Shown: positions 33,149 through 43,770 of the stretch, in pieces
Layout of the letters: the number at the start of each line of letters is the position of its first letter
Position numbering within the stretch: the first letter of the stretch is position 1
From: Nemertoderma westbladi
Lineage: Eukaryota; Xenacoelomorpha; Nemertodermatida; Nemertodermatidae
DNA: 58,501 bases
Assembly: GCA_032718475.1 (NCBI GenBank)
Contig: JAUCBJ010002109.1
Span: 1 to 58,501, forward strand
Direction of reading: 5' to 3'
The notes under the pieces: generated by a model
Databases searched by the model: none
What the model saw: only the letters and a program-made list of their open reading frames with translations
What the model was told of the DNA's origin: nothing
Translations under genes and position numbers: made by a program

Positions 33149-33388
33149 GGACCTTCTTTGGATGAACAGCTCTATTGTAAATGGAGGGAAAAATTGAACT
33201 CACCACAAGCGGCCCAAGTCTCCTGATAAAAGTTCAGGTATGCTGACCACTACACCATGAAGGCAAGTGTCTGCTGTGGTCTGCATACCTGAACGGTTAT
33301 TGGGAGACAAGGTTTCGAACCCCGCTGGTGGTGGCGAGTTCATTTTTTCGCTCAATTTGTAATAGAGTTATTCATCCAAAGTCCAGTT
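33149..33388. repeat. 240-bp fold-back with tRNA-like box
   Basis: An inverted repeat centred near 33268. The outer arms are TTTGGATGAACAGCTCTATT and its counterpart near 33360. The inner arms are GAACTCACCACAAGCGGCCC and GGTATGCTGACCACTACAC. The right arm has GGTTTCGAACCCC, close to an RNA polymerase III B box. It looks like two tRNA-derived SINE arms head to head, or a fold-back MITE. Confidence 0.75.
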
Positions 33389-33445
33389 TAAAATATATAA
33401 ATAATACATAAATTATAAAATAGTGTTCTGAGGGAGGCTGATGAG

Positions 33446-33703
33446 ATGAAACTGTGCCCTGCAATTCGCAGTTTATTTGTAGTAATTCTAATTCACTGCA
33501 ATCCCTCTAATCCATTAGCATTGTTTAACGCACATCAACACGAGTGGACTCACGACTTCAGCCGCCGCTTCCCGAACTCTTCTGTTGATGATATTCGAAT
33601 TCTACTCCTCAATGATATACAAACTAAACTTCAGCAGAAAGATAAACAACTGAAAGACTTTGGGCTTCCTACTCCAACTCAGGGAGACATACGCCTGACA
33701 TAA
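33446..33703 (+). pseudogene. Helitron helicase-region fragment
   Basis: An 85-aa frame. ILIHCNPSNPLALFNAHQHE and LQQKDKQLKDFGLPTPTQ match a stretch that, in animal Helitron proteins, lies just before the PIF1-type helicase. Only this piece is seen. It is plus strand and not part of the Helitron at 49-55 kb. Confidence 0.6.
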
Positions 33704-33854
33704 TTCTACTCTCAGAGAGTCAACCCCATTTCCCTGTCATTATACAGGTTAGAATCCGTTTGCAAAATCATTTAGGCGTAGACAACACTTTAAAAAAATG
33801 TAATTAAAGATAGTCTCAGCTTGGGCCTTGGACATGGACCTCAGAGGTCACACA

Positions 33855-33945
33855 GGAAAACACAGACCCCCCAGGTACAAAACACAGGCCCCCCCAGGTA
33901 CAAAACACAGACCCCCCCAGGTAAAAAACACAGACCCCCCTAATA
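33855..33945. repeat. ~23-bp repeats, inverted partner at 34510-34605
   Basis: Four units of CCCCCCAGGTACAAAACACAG. The reverse complement of the same unit occurs about three times at 34510-34605, making widely spaced inverted arrays. Confidence 0.85.
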
Positions 33946-34082
33946 CTATAGGTAGTATGCTTTAATTTAATTTAATCGTACACCCACCGAGATGGGGGAA
34001 CTAAACTATGCTTAACTATGCTATGCACACTCAGACACTTAGGCGTACTGTATAATGTAGTAATATAATCACTAATAATGAT

Positions 34083-34240
34083 TTACAATTAAATGCCAGA
34101 ATGCCAAAGTGCCTTTAGGGAACTCTTAAGGATTTATACTACAGTTCCCAAAAAGCACTCTGGCATTTTGGCATTTACGCTGGTTGCAATTATTTAGGTA
34201 CCTGGAAAAAATGCCAAAGTGCCTTTTGGGAACTATTCGT
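34083..34240. repeat. Inverted AATGCCA...TGGCATT repeats
   Basis: AATGCCAGAATGCCAAAGTG at 34093 is inverted near 34152-34180 as CACTCTGGCATTTTGGCATT. A third, direct copy follows near 34209. It can fold as a hairpin. Confidence 0.8.
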
Positions 34241-34827
34241 GTGACTTAGCCACACGTGCTATATGCTACAATGCTATAGCTGTATAGGCCTAGCACAGTT
34301 CCAATCCTTATCCTGTTATCTGGTTATCGTCGCCGTTGACAGGTTGAAGACTGAAAACATATACCGGTTGCCGCTACTGGCAGACTGGTAGTACCCGACC
34401 CGGTACCGACCCGGAAAAGTGTCAACCTGATTACAGGATTATTAGGTCTGTAGTGCCTACTGCTGTAGTACTACTGCACTGACTGAAGTGTGTGTACTAA
34501 CTAACCACTAACTTTGTACCTGGGGGGTCTGTGTTTTGAACCTGGGGGTGGGTCTGTGTTTTGTACCTGGGGGTCTGGGGTCTTGGGTCTGTGTTTTGTA
34601 CACAACCCGGGGTGTAGTGTCGTATCTCCGGGGTTGGAAGAAGGGGGGCTCGTTTACTTGGCGGCGAGGTTGCCTCCCTTTGAATCGTCGGGATTCCGGG
34701 GGCCCATGCATTGTGGTAGGGGGGTGGTTTCCCCCCGTGCCAGCCGCTGACCGCGCCACGACCATATAAGTTACCACCAACCCTACCCACGAAGACGTCG
34801 CTTCCCGGTATCGCTTTACCACCTTGT

Positions 34828-35193
34828 TTGGTATCGGATCCGAACCCTCGATATACGAATCCATATACGAATTACTTTGTACCGGGGCGAAAGTTGGCAT
34901 CTTTTCTGCTAAAAGGTCACAAACCGGTGACTGATCATAGGGGCGTAATATATAGGATCCCATGCGAATGTGGGCTAACATATATAGGTGAAACTAAATA
35001 CAGTATGGATGTCTGTTTAACGCAACATGACAGTGATGTAAGACACGGTAGGTACAAAGCATCGGATCTAGCAGCTCACCATGTGGATACTGGTCATGTG
35101 CCAAGTTTTGAGTTAGCAGAAGTCATAGGTAGACAAACCCAGTTACGTAGGAGAAAAATCTTAGAAAGTAACCGATTATTGACCGATTATTGA
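34828..35193 (+). pseudogene. GIY-YIG endonuclease domain, Penelope-type
   Basis: A 121-aa frame with VIYRIPCECGLTYIGET near residues 40-56 (Cys/Gly variant of GIY-YIG), then LTQHDSDVRHGRYKASDLAAHH and RRRKILESNRLL with the catalytic-type Glu. This arrangement is typical of the C-terminal nuclease of Penelope-like retroelements. No Penelope RT is visible upstream, so it is a 5'-truncated fragment. Confidence 0.8.
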
Positions 35194-35902
35194 TTAACGG
35201 ATATCCGATTATTGGGGGACAAAGCTATTAATAAAAGGACATCGGTGGACGTTGACCATTTAAGTGTAGGGGCATTACAAAAATATATAAACTAATATTT
35301 GTAGTACATTGTGTGTATGTGTGGGTGAATGTGTATTTTTTCTTCTTGTGATTGTGCCAATTGTTTGTAATATACTGTATGTTTAGTACTGTAGTTGTGG
35401 TCTCATGTAGTGTTTTTTATATTATACTGCTTTTGTGCTATAATATCCGTTAAGTTACTGTATGGTGGTTATTTGTCTTGTCAGTCAGTGCATTGGTTAT
35501 TTTCAGTATTTTGCAGTATTACAACTTAGGTTAGTACTGGGTTAGGTATTATTATACAGTTTTGATTTTAGGTACCTTACTGTGACTATGGTTAGGCCAG
35601 TTTGCAGGACTGTGTTATTATTCCATTATTATTATTATGCGATTAGGATTACATACATATCTCACTTTCACTATATCTATCTTCTATTAGTTAGTTGTGT
35701 TTGTTATTGACAATGAATTATAATATTAATTCGAAATATATTTATATCGCTGTATTGCTCCGTTTACTTATTATTATTAATTTTGCAACTATCTACACTA
35801 ACTTGAATTACATTATTTCATCATTACACATCATCATTAAATAAATTTCCGTATTAAGAAAAAGAAAATGTCTTACATTATTCTTATACGAAGTTGAATC
35901 AT
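35194..35902. other. AT-rich, no gene seen
   Basis: About 700 bp of AT- and GT-rich sequence, possibly the 3' end of the Penelope-type element. No ORF or repeat of note. Confidence 0.5.
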
Positions 35903-36505
35903 AGCAGTAGCAAACTAAAAAGTTGAAAGTAACTGGACCTATAGACGTTACATGCAATCGGAGATGAACTAACGGCAGTCAGCTGATCAGTAGGTTTCAC
36001 CTCACAGTGGAAGGCATTCTCAGGAGGCCAAGCCTTGAAAAAACAGTGAGAGTGAAGTCCCTCTTGTGTGGGGAATATGTTGATGTTGAATACACTAATA
36101 TATTAGACACGAGTCCAATACTTGGCTGACCGACTGGCGTAAGATTTAAATACTTCAAAGTAATTTCACGGCACTCTTTGCGGCCTGTTTTGCAAAAAAT
36201 ATGTATTACATTCGCTCGCGCATGCCCATTATCAACAAACAGAAACATGATTGGTGCAAGTTTGTGGTGCTGCTTCCCAGTGCTTAGTTATTAGTACACA
36301 CCTCTCTTCATTACATAACCGTTTCCTTCTACATAACTTTCCTTCTCCCTTTTGGGACTTCACCATCACTGTTATATCCAGGCCTCTTGAGAATTCCTTA
36401 AACTGCGAGGCGATACCTACCAATCAGCTGCCTGCCGTTAGCTGATCCACTGATTGCATGCAACGTCTTAGGTCAAGTTGCTTTTTAGTTTGGTACTGCT
36501 GTACG
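35903..36505. repeat. ~600-bp imperfect palindrome
   Basis: The arms match from the outside (AGCAGTAGCAAACTAAAAAG and its inverse near 36490) inward through ACGGCAGTCAGCTGATCAGT and GGCATTCTCAGGAGGCC. The centre is near 36204. Arms differ at many positions. Short ORFs in it are chance. Confidence 0.88.
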
Positions 36506-37576
36506 TACCTACTTGTAAGGTTTGTTTTTTAAATAAATAAATAATTTAATAAACTCGAAACGCATAGTGATATTATATTTACATATTTGTCGCTGGCCAC
36601 GAGAAAAGGGACCTTATGTCACCGGAGGTCGATTTTGAGTTATTAGGCCTATGAGATGTAGAAAAACGAAAAAAACGGTGTCTCAATATCTATTTCCAAA
36701 AAAAAGGTACAGCGATTTATGTGAAGGTGAATCGGGTAGCAAAAAAATTTTTATTAAGAGCGGTTACAGTACAGGCCACCAGAAAACGCAGATTTGTACA
36801 ATTGTGAACACATTTTATCAAATGTGTACCAGTGTAATGTAATGTTGTTGAACGGGACAATTGAACATAATTGAACATAATTGAATTGGAAACAACCAAA
36901 ATTTTTTCGCCAAAGGATACAATTGAATACTTTTGAAACGCTTAGTAATCTGGAAACTCTCTGTAGTTTGCCGCTAACAGTCACTCACTGCAGCTGGAAA
37001 TGCGATAAGGATTTTGTTTACCTTCATAGTGTGCGGTTAATAGTGTCCAGTAAGCAGGCCTATAGTTAGTGATGTTAAGGCATCTGCTGGTGTTTCTCTG
37101 TGCCCTGTCGGTGTCAGACTAATGGCGCGACATCTCCCTGCACTAAATTAATTATTCAATGGTCTAGGCTCCTCCATCCATATACCCATCCACTCCCATA
37201 CACTCCATGAACCTCCCATGTGGTCTTGTATGTACAGTCCCAATCCCAATAAACATTAACTTGGTCGTTTTGGCAGCCAAAATGACCAAAATCACCAAAA
37301 AAATGTACTGTATTTCTATGGGCTACTTGGTCGTTTTGGCGAAGCGATTTAACTCGAATCAGCTCAATCCAGACAGTCTGTCTCCTTGGCCATCCATTTG
37401 GTGGATCTGACTAAATGTCGGCTCGCTTTCATTTTTATTATTGACAGATTGTTAACTTACCCGGCGCTGAGCCTTGCAGTACTGGAGTCCACCCACTGAG
37501 GCATTAATAGAGTACACAGTCTTATAAAAGGAGTTGAATGGAGCTTCGTTAAAGGAGTATGTATAATAAATCTGAA

Positions 37577-37850
37577 CGTCCCCAAATTAATTTATGGACG
37601 TCCCGAAATTAATTTATGGACGTCCCGAAATTAATTTATGGACGTCCCGAAATTAACTATATGGACGTCCCGAAATTAACTTATGGACGTCCCGAATTTA
37701 ACTTATGGACGTCCCGAAATTAATTTATGGACGTCCCGAAATTAATTTATGGATGTCCCGAAATTAATCTATCAACCAATCAGAATCGTAATGAAATAAC
37801 TAATTAATGGACGTCCATAAATTAATTTCGGGATGTTAATTTCGGAAATT
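37577..37850. repeat. 22-bp GGACGTCC array with inverted end
   Basis: About nine units of GGACGTCCCGAAATTAAT with TTAT between them. The last copies at 37805-37850 turn round (GGACGTCCATAAATTAATTT, then TTTCGGG). GGACGTCC and ATTAAT are palindromes, so the array presents regularly spaced dyads. Confidence 0.93.
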
Positions 37851-38159
37851 AATTTCAATAATATTTTTAAATTTTTTTAAATATTTTTTTACAATGTATA
37901 ATTCGCGGACACTGCGGGGTGACTACAAAACAAAGACCCAATTATAAAGACCTGCATAATCTTGTTACATGTGTTAACTTTCGTTAATTGTTTTGAATAC
38001 CCCGTTACGCCTCTGTAACTTGCTCCTTTACTAACCTGCTCCTTTAAATAGCAATAGTGATATTTTTCATTCTACTTTAGTTACTTTCTACCGTATAGTT
38101 TACCTTATAGTCTGTTAGTTATACTATATTTAATATTTGTGCTATTATTATGTACTGTA

Positions 38160-38220
38160 CACTGATATGAACCATAGTCGGTTTGGTGTAAATAAATAAA
38201 TAAAAATAAAATAAATAGTA
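38160..38220. repeat. AAAT-rich tract
   Basis: TAAATAAATAAATAAAAATA near the centre of the fold-back element, resembling a LINE tail. Confidence 0.6.
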
Positions 38221-39240
38221 CATATAACGCTCATTGTGACCTGTACAAAACAAAGAGGTAAAGTCGCGTTACGTCCCAAAGAGCGTTAGGTTCCAAAGAG
38301 CTTTAGGTCCCATTGCCAGAGAGCGTGAGGTCACATTGCCATTTAAAGGAGCAGGTTAGTAAAGAAGCAGGTTACAGAGGCGTGTTGGGGAACCAAAACA
38401 ATAAACGAAAGTTAACACATGTGTTTTGTATTTGTACAGGTCTTTATTATTTGGGTCGTTTGTCTGTGTTTTGTAGTCACCCGACACTGCGGTGCGGTGT
38501 TGCGTGGGGGCCACCAATCCACCCACCCACACTCAACTCCCAACTTCCTGGATACTAGGATACTGAGTGAAAGCGTCTGAAACTACTACAGGAACTCCAT
38601 GACATACTATGGGCTAGCGACTAGGGACTGGCGCCCTTGAACATGTTTACTGTAGTACCTACTGTACCACCTACCTTAGTGACCTGTGGGACCAGCCCAT
38701 TATTAGTGAGGTCGGCATTTCTCTTTATCCTGCCGCTCTCTTTGTATTACAATAGCATACAGCTAACCAATGGCAATGGTCTCGAAATCCGGAAATCGAA
38801 GCCTTTTTCTATCTGCCAACATCCTGGGCTTTACTTACACTCAGCCTCTATTCACTGGCTGTGATTGACAAGCCAACTTGCCTCAGAAGTTCCTTTCATG
38901 AATGCCGCAATTTATATTTGGCCATTTTGGTCGCCAAAATGACCAAGTTAATGTTTATTGGGATTGGGACTGTAGTTCTCTCTCTACCAATACAGCCCAT
39001 GTCCGCAATGTTACGCCCTGGGGGCTCTCTCATCTACCTGATATCAGACATACAGGCGCACGGCACACAAATCCTTTGTCGGTCCCAGCAAGTTAGCCTC
39101 CTGCTGTGTGATCTAGAAGATAACTCGCCATAACCTGCCAATCAGATGACTTGAACAAATGTGTTCACATGTGATAACATTGGTCGAAATCTGCTTTTTC
39201 TGGTGGCCTGTACTGTATAATAAGCGGTTATTTAAAAAAA

Positions 39241-39782
39241 TGGACAATATTAATAATATCATAGCAATTCTTACTATATAGTTAGGCAGCTCAATGTTAT
39301 TCGGCTTTTTATACAATAACTTTTAACACTTTGAAACTATTAATATTGTTCATGAACTATTTAAAAAAAAATTTTGCAAAATTTTCAAAAAAACTTGTAA
39401 CCAAAAATTTTTTTTTTAATTTAAAATTTTCAAAAATATTTTTTTTTACAAATTTTAAAATTAATTCGTATTTTGAATTCTTTATTGGGAGTGTTGTAGA
39501 TGTTTGTCCACCTTGTCCCACCCATATTGTAGAAGGTGTCTAGAAAATTTCAAAACAAACGGACAGGAATTAACAAAATGACAAGCAATTTACATTTTAG
39601 AACATTATCGCCCCCTAGCGGCAGACAATTGAATATTACAGTCTAGGATTCATTTCGTTCTATTTGTATTACTGCACCCACTAGAGGGACCTACCACACT
39701 AACATATGTATCTGCATATGTATGAAGATCACCAGAAGTACCTCCACTCACACAATCTAATGGCACAGACACACCAGAACGC
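39241..39782. other. T-rich spacer, no gene seen
   Basis: Homopolymer-rich A/T tracts at 39360-39470, then unique sequence with CGCCCCCTAGCGGC at about 39609. Confidence 0.5.
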
Positions 39783-40226
39783 TCAGCCACACACACGCCC
39801 AGCATTATCATCACCCACATCATCCACAACACAAACACCACCACTGACAATTGAATTCTTCTCAATAGTTAATTCAGTAGAATTAACATCTACCATCAGT
39901 TTATGTATTGTTTTTTCGTTAACCTCCTTCCCCATCTTTCTGACAAATGCAACTAATAGATTGCATTTCGCACCAAGCGACTTACATTTCATCGATTTTA
40001 TTTCCAGGTCCACTATCTCTGATTCTAATGTCGTATTGGATCGTTTTGCTATCTTAACCAACTGTCCAGCTTTGTTTGGTGATATTTTGTGTGTTGATGT
40101 TAGATGATCTTTTAAATATTTTAATGTTTTAGAACAGCCGTCAATAGGGCATACTTTCTCGTGGCGAGTTGGTATTTTCGTTGTGTTTGCAGCTTCGGAC
40201 TCATTGGAGTAACCTTGATTAGACAT
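39783..40226 (-). CDS. C2H2 zinc-finger exon, probably transposon-derived
   Basis: A 147-aa frame whose ATG directly follows a TTTTTTTTATTAG acceptor-like stretch. It has one finger, CPIDGCSKTLKYLKDHLTSTH, then a basic linker (AGQLVKIAKRS) and a helical part. A lone N-terminal finger of the form CP..GC.K......HL...H is common before tyrosine-recombinase or transposase domains in invertebrate elements, but no such domain follows here. A host regulator is less likely. No clear donor site. Confidence 0.45.
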   Translation of the reverse strand: MSNQGYSNESEAANTTKIPTRHEKVCPIDGCSKTLKYLKDHLTSTHKISPNKAGQLVKIAKRSNTTLESEIVDLEIKSMKCKSLGAKCNLLVAFVRKMGKEVNEKTIHKLMVDVNSTELTIEKNSIVSGGVCVVDDVGDDNAGRVCG

Positions 40227-40431
40227 CTAATAAAAAAAATTATATATAGTAAATACAATTAAAAAATTATTATATTCATGCAATAATAAATTCCCATTTT
40301 AACCAATATAATTAAACCCACCCACCACCCTAAGCATGCACTCCCTGTGATCCCCTCTGGTAGTCTGGCAAAATTTAAAAAATATGTTATAGTGTTTGTA
40401 ACTTACTTGAATTATTGTTATTGCAGAAACT

Positions 40432-41353
40432 TTGAAATCAGGAAAGAAGAATCATAAGCAGAAATCAGGAAAGAAGAATCATAAGCAAAAATCAGGAAAG
40501 AAGAATCATAAGCAGAAATCAGGAAAGAAGAATCATAAGCAGAAATCAGGAGAGAAGAATCATAAGCAGAAATCAGGAAAGAAGAAGCATAAGCAGAAAT
40601 CAGGAAAGAAGAATCATAAGCAGAAATCAGGAAAGAAGAAGCATAAGCAGAAATCAGGAAAGAAGGATCATAAGCAGAAATCAGGAAAGAAGAAGCATAA
40701 GCAGAAATCAGGAAAGAAGAATCATAAGCAGAAATCAGGAAAGAAGAATCATAAGCAGAAATCAGGAAAGAAGAATCATAAGCAGAAATCAGGAAAGAAG
40801 AAGCATAAGCAGAAATCAGGAAAGAAGAATCATAAGCAGAAATCAGGAAAGAAGAAGCATAAGCAGAAATCAGGAAAGAAGAATCATAAGCAGAAATCAG
40901 GAAAGAAGAATCATAAGCAGAAATCAGGAAAGAAGAAGCATAAGCAGAAATCAGGAAAGAAGAATCATAAGCAGAAATCAGGAAAGAAGAAGCATAAGCA
41001 GAAATCAGGAAAGAAGAATCATAAGCAGAAATCAGGAAAGAAGAATCATAAGCAGAAATCAGGAAAGAAGAATCATAAGCAGAAATCAGGAAAGAAGAAT
41101 CATAAGCAGAAATCAGGAAAGAAGAAGCATAAGCAGATATCAGGAAAGTAGAATCATAAGCAGAAATCAGGACAGAAGAATCATAAGCAGAAATCAAGAA
41201 AGAAGAATCATAAGCAGAAATCAGGAAAGAAGAAGCATAAGCAGAAATCAGGAAAGAAGAATCATAAGCAGAAATCAGGAAAGAAGAATCATAAGCAGAA
41301 ATCAGGAAAGAAGAATCATAAGCAGAAATCAGGAAAGAAGAAGCATAATTATT
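40432..41353. repeat. 27-bp minisatellite (~34 copies)
   Basis: Near-identical units that read KSGKKNHKQ on the plus strand and ISAYDSSFL on the minus. Because 27 is a multiple of three, long frames stay open on both strands. The common variant changes N to K (AAT/AAG), and a TAG appears near 41150 while the array continues to 41353, so the repeat rather than a protein is what persists. An acceptor-like TTATTGTTATTGCAG precedes it. Confidence 0.95.
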
Positions 41354-41639
41354 GAAATGCAGCAGATGTAATATCGAAATATTGAGATATTGAGATATAT
41401 TAAGATATATATTGAGAGTTGACTAAGAAATATTGAGTGATGAATGCAACACTACATCAAATTTTCATAAAATACATACAATATCATATAGCATTGAAAT
41501 GCAGCAGATGGGCTAAGAAGTATTATGGTAAGTATGATGAATCCAACTACATAACATTTTCACAAAATAAATATACAAATAGATTGCATAAACTAACAAA
41601 AGAAAAAAATATAAAAAAAGAGAATTCCATTAACAATCC
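41354..41639. other. AT-rich spacer
   Basis: GAAATGCAGCAGATG occurs twice (41356 and 41494). ATTGAGATAT repeats at 41375-41420. No gene. Confidence 0.5.
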
Positions 41640-42470
41640 GTGAATCATGGCTTCCAAGTAAACAGCACATGGCATGGCTGGCTTTCTACAAAATGTTACT
41701 TTGGAAAATCCAGTACCACATTTTGTTGATGTTAGCCCCAATGGGGCATATGATGCCCTACTGGTTGTTGGGAACACATAAACGATGCAGAACCACTTCC
41801 ACTGAATGTAGCCCTTAACAAATATGTGCCCAGTGATTTTCAATTTGCAACCAAACAAAAACTTGTAGGTTTAAAAGATGGCTGGTTAGCAACTAAAATG
41901 TTCCTTCATCACTGGGAGGTAGCACCATTTATTTTAGTTACAACTGAGTTAGGTATATGTTTACTTACTTGTAAGAATCATAAGGGTGGCAATTCCTTAA
42001 AGTATTTATATCCCCCTACCAATCCTGCTATTGATTGCTTTCCGACTCAATGTTCTGACAGACTGGGTCAAGCTGTTTTTGTACCTAGGACCTTCTATAA
42101 TGCTAGGCTAGGTAAAGCAACACATACATTCCGGATGGTTAAAATTTGAAGGAAGTAGTTTTTTGATGTCCACTGTACGCAAGTGGGATATACATTCTGA
42201 CAGATTGGCTAAGGTTGAAAATTTAATTATGGAAAACAGGCCAGACAGCAGAGCATTGATTCAAAATTTAATAGCTGATGAAACTTTGCCTTTATCAGTT
42301 GGAGAATGGTTTTTGAACACTCCATCCCTGATTGATGTAAGCGGATTCAATTCCCTTACATTACCCACCCGAAAATGGGACCAGTGGCATTTTACCAATA
42401 TAGTTGGCGATACTAGATTACCAATAATAATCTTGCCTCATAACCAACTCGGGGGGCGATACAGGCCCTA
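41640..42470 (+). pseudogene. Unrecognised degenerate gene (ORF X) of a repeated element
   Basis: Frames read, with shifts, ENPVPHFVDVSPNGAYDALL, then DFQFATKQKLVGLKDGWLAT and FVPRTFYNARLGKATHTFRM, then WDIHSDRLAKVENLI and SGFNSLTLPTRKWDQWHF, ending in a G run. The last part recurs on the minus strand at 55873-55998 (SGFNSTSLPTRKWDSG). Protein-level conservation between copies shows a real element gene. Family unknown; structural or recombinase-type proteins are both possible. Confidence 0.5.
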
Positions 42471-42940
42471 AAGCCACAGAGAGAGGTGAGAGGTCAAACC
42501 ACCTCACAGGGAGAACAGCTAGTCGAGGTTAGCGGTAGGGGGTAACACTTACAGGGAGTGCCAAAGTGACAATTAGTATATAAGCCAATAGTGGGCAGAG
42601 GAGCACATGGGGAAAGATAGGAAAGCATCTATTGGGTAGCAAAAGGCCGAAGTAGAGTAGAGGTGAAACCAATATCTATGTGTATCAATCATATAGTTGT
42701 CCTGATTACTGATTTACCGGTCAGTTCATTAATCACAGAGTTGCAGACCGGTTATAGTTTTAACCATCACTTCATCACTTTACACACTGCTGTTGTAATT
42801 CTGTATTGCAATTTCAATCATATACTGTTATACATTCTGTGCTATTATCATTGGAACATTAACATCGAGAAACACAAACTCTGTTATTTTCCTGACGGCC
42901 TTCGGCCAAGATATAAGTTCAGCAGCCCAGCAGAAAGTGA
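42336..42940 (+). mobile_element. Unclassified repeat, copy 1
   Basis: Similar throughout to 55400-55998 on the other strand: end of ORF X, a G run, then TCAAACCACCT.., a TATATAAGCCAATAG box, GTATCAATCATATA, and CGGCCTTCGGCCAAG. The matching region continues into the start of a second coding frame (ORF Y). Confidence 0.75.
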
Positions 42941-43038
42941 CACATATAACACACAGACAGACAGAAGTAGCACACAGACAGAACCACAGGAAACTTCTCA
43001 ACCAGTCTTCCAGAACATGATAAGTGGCAACGGATGAT
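42830..43038 (+). pseudogene. Start of ORF Y in copy 1
   Basis: CYYHWNINIEKHKLCYFPDG followed by a Ser/Thr/Gln-rich stretch and a stop. It aligns with CYHFLTSRDNTKLLLFSPTA of the minus-strand copy at 55175-55495. It ends beside an 18-base C run. Confidence 0.45.
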
Positions 43039-43085
43039 GAGGCAACCCCCCCCCCCCCCCCCCATGTTCTTAATCAGACAGAACC

Positions 43086-43413
43086 TCAAACTCCAGAATC
43101 CCTCTCCCCCTCATAATCTGGTCTCCCTGGTGACCCAGGGTTTGGGCCAGAAAGGACATCAGTAAAGGGACTCACAAAATTGTTGGCAGCAGTCATCCCA
43201 CTCCATACCACATCCCAAAAAAAAATAGCAGGTGAATTGTCATCAAATATTGTCAAACTTTCACTAATTATTCGATTATGTTTGCATAAAAACCAGACAT
43301 TAAGAAAGTTTGTAGCAACACATGGGCATATCTCACCCAAAATGCTGTGGAAGTTTATACTCTGGTCGTTTCCATGATTAATCACAATGAACATCATGGA
43401 TGATGTCAAATCT
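43086..43413 (-). pseudogene. Exon of an unrecognised gene, paralogue of 56762-57041
   Basis: It begins after a TTTTTTTCAG acceptor: DLTSSMMFIVINHGNDQSIN, then DDNSPAIFFWD. The exon at 56762-57041 starts at the same place relative to its acceptor with DLSTAQTFAVINHGNAESNR and later VEANSPSTIVIEP. Alternating hydrophobic residues suggest beta strands; with the preceding exon (45239-45420) an OB-fold, RPA-like single-strand DNA-binding protein is one possibility, but this is a weak inference. The downstream donor is not clear. Confidence 0.5.
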
Positions 43414-43469
43414 CTGAAAAAAATTTATTTAAAATAAAATATATATTTTTCAAAAGTATATGACCATAT

Positions 43470-43770
43470 AAGAAATTCCACAAATAATAGACATGATATG
43501 ATAAATAAAAAAATATAACTTACAAAAATAACTTAGAAATACACGTATGCAAATTTAAAAATTTTCAAATTACGTTATGCAAATTTAAAAATTTTCAAAT
43601 TAAGAGTCTTTCCAAAAAAAAGAAACTTATATTTAACAATTCCACAAATAATAGACATGATATGATAAATATAAAAATATAACTTACAAAAATAACTTAG
43701 AAACACACATATGCAAATTTAAAAATTTTCAAATTAAGAGTCTTTCCAAAAAAAAGAAACTTATATTTAC
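43470..43770. repeat. ~165-bp tandem duplication
   Basis: CCACAAATAATAGACATGAT lies near 43478 and again near 43642. AAATTTAAAAATTTTCAAAT and CTTTCCAAAAAAAAGAAACT also recur. AT-rich. Confidence 0.88.

Larger units (their letters stand above)
36750..39240. mobile_element. ~2.5-kb fold-back element (nested inverted repeats)
   Basis: Three arm pairs share one centre near 38100: ACAGTACAGGCCACCAGAAA at about 36768 against 39220; CAGTCCCAATCCCAATAAAC at 37238 against about 38970; and CGGACACTGCGGGGTGACTA at 37910 against about 38480, including AGGAGCAGGTTAG/CTAACCTGCTCCT. No protein gene. The 22-bp array at 37577-37780 lies in the left arm only. Similar GGGGCAGGTTAC...AACAATAAAC sequence occurs at 56526, so the family is dispersed. 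Confidence 0.8.

Noticed and set aside
33200-33330. A tRNA gene
   Set aside because: Only a B-box-like motif and tRNA-like pieces inside a palindrome; no complete cloverleaf.
35997-36248. 83-aa minus-strand ORF as a third paralogue of the INHGN exons
   Set aside because: Only a loose resemblance, and it lies entirely within an imperfect palindrome.
39609-39622. CGCCCCCTAGCGGC as an insulator or CTCF-type site
   Set aside because: A single short motif without context. Such sequences are also common in repeats.
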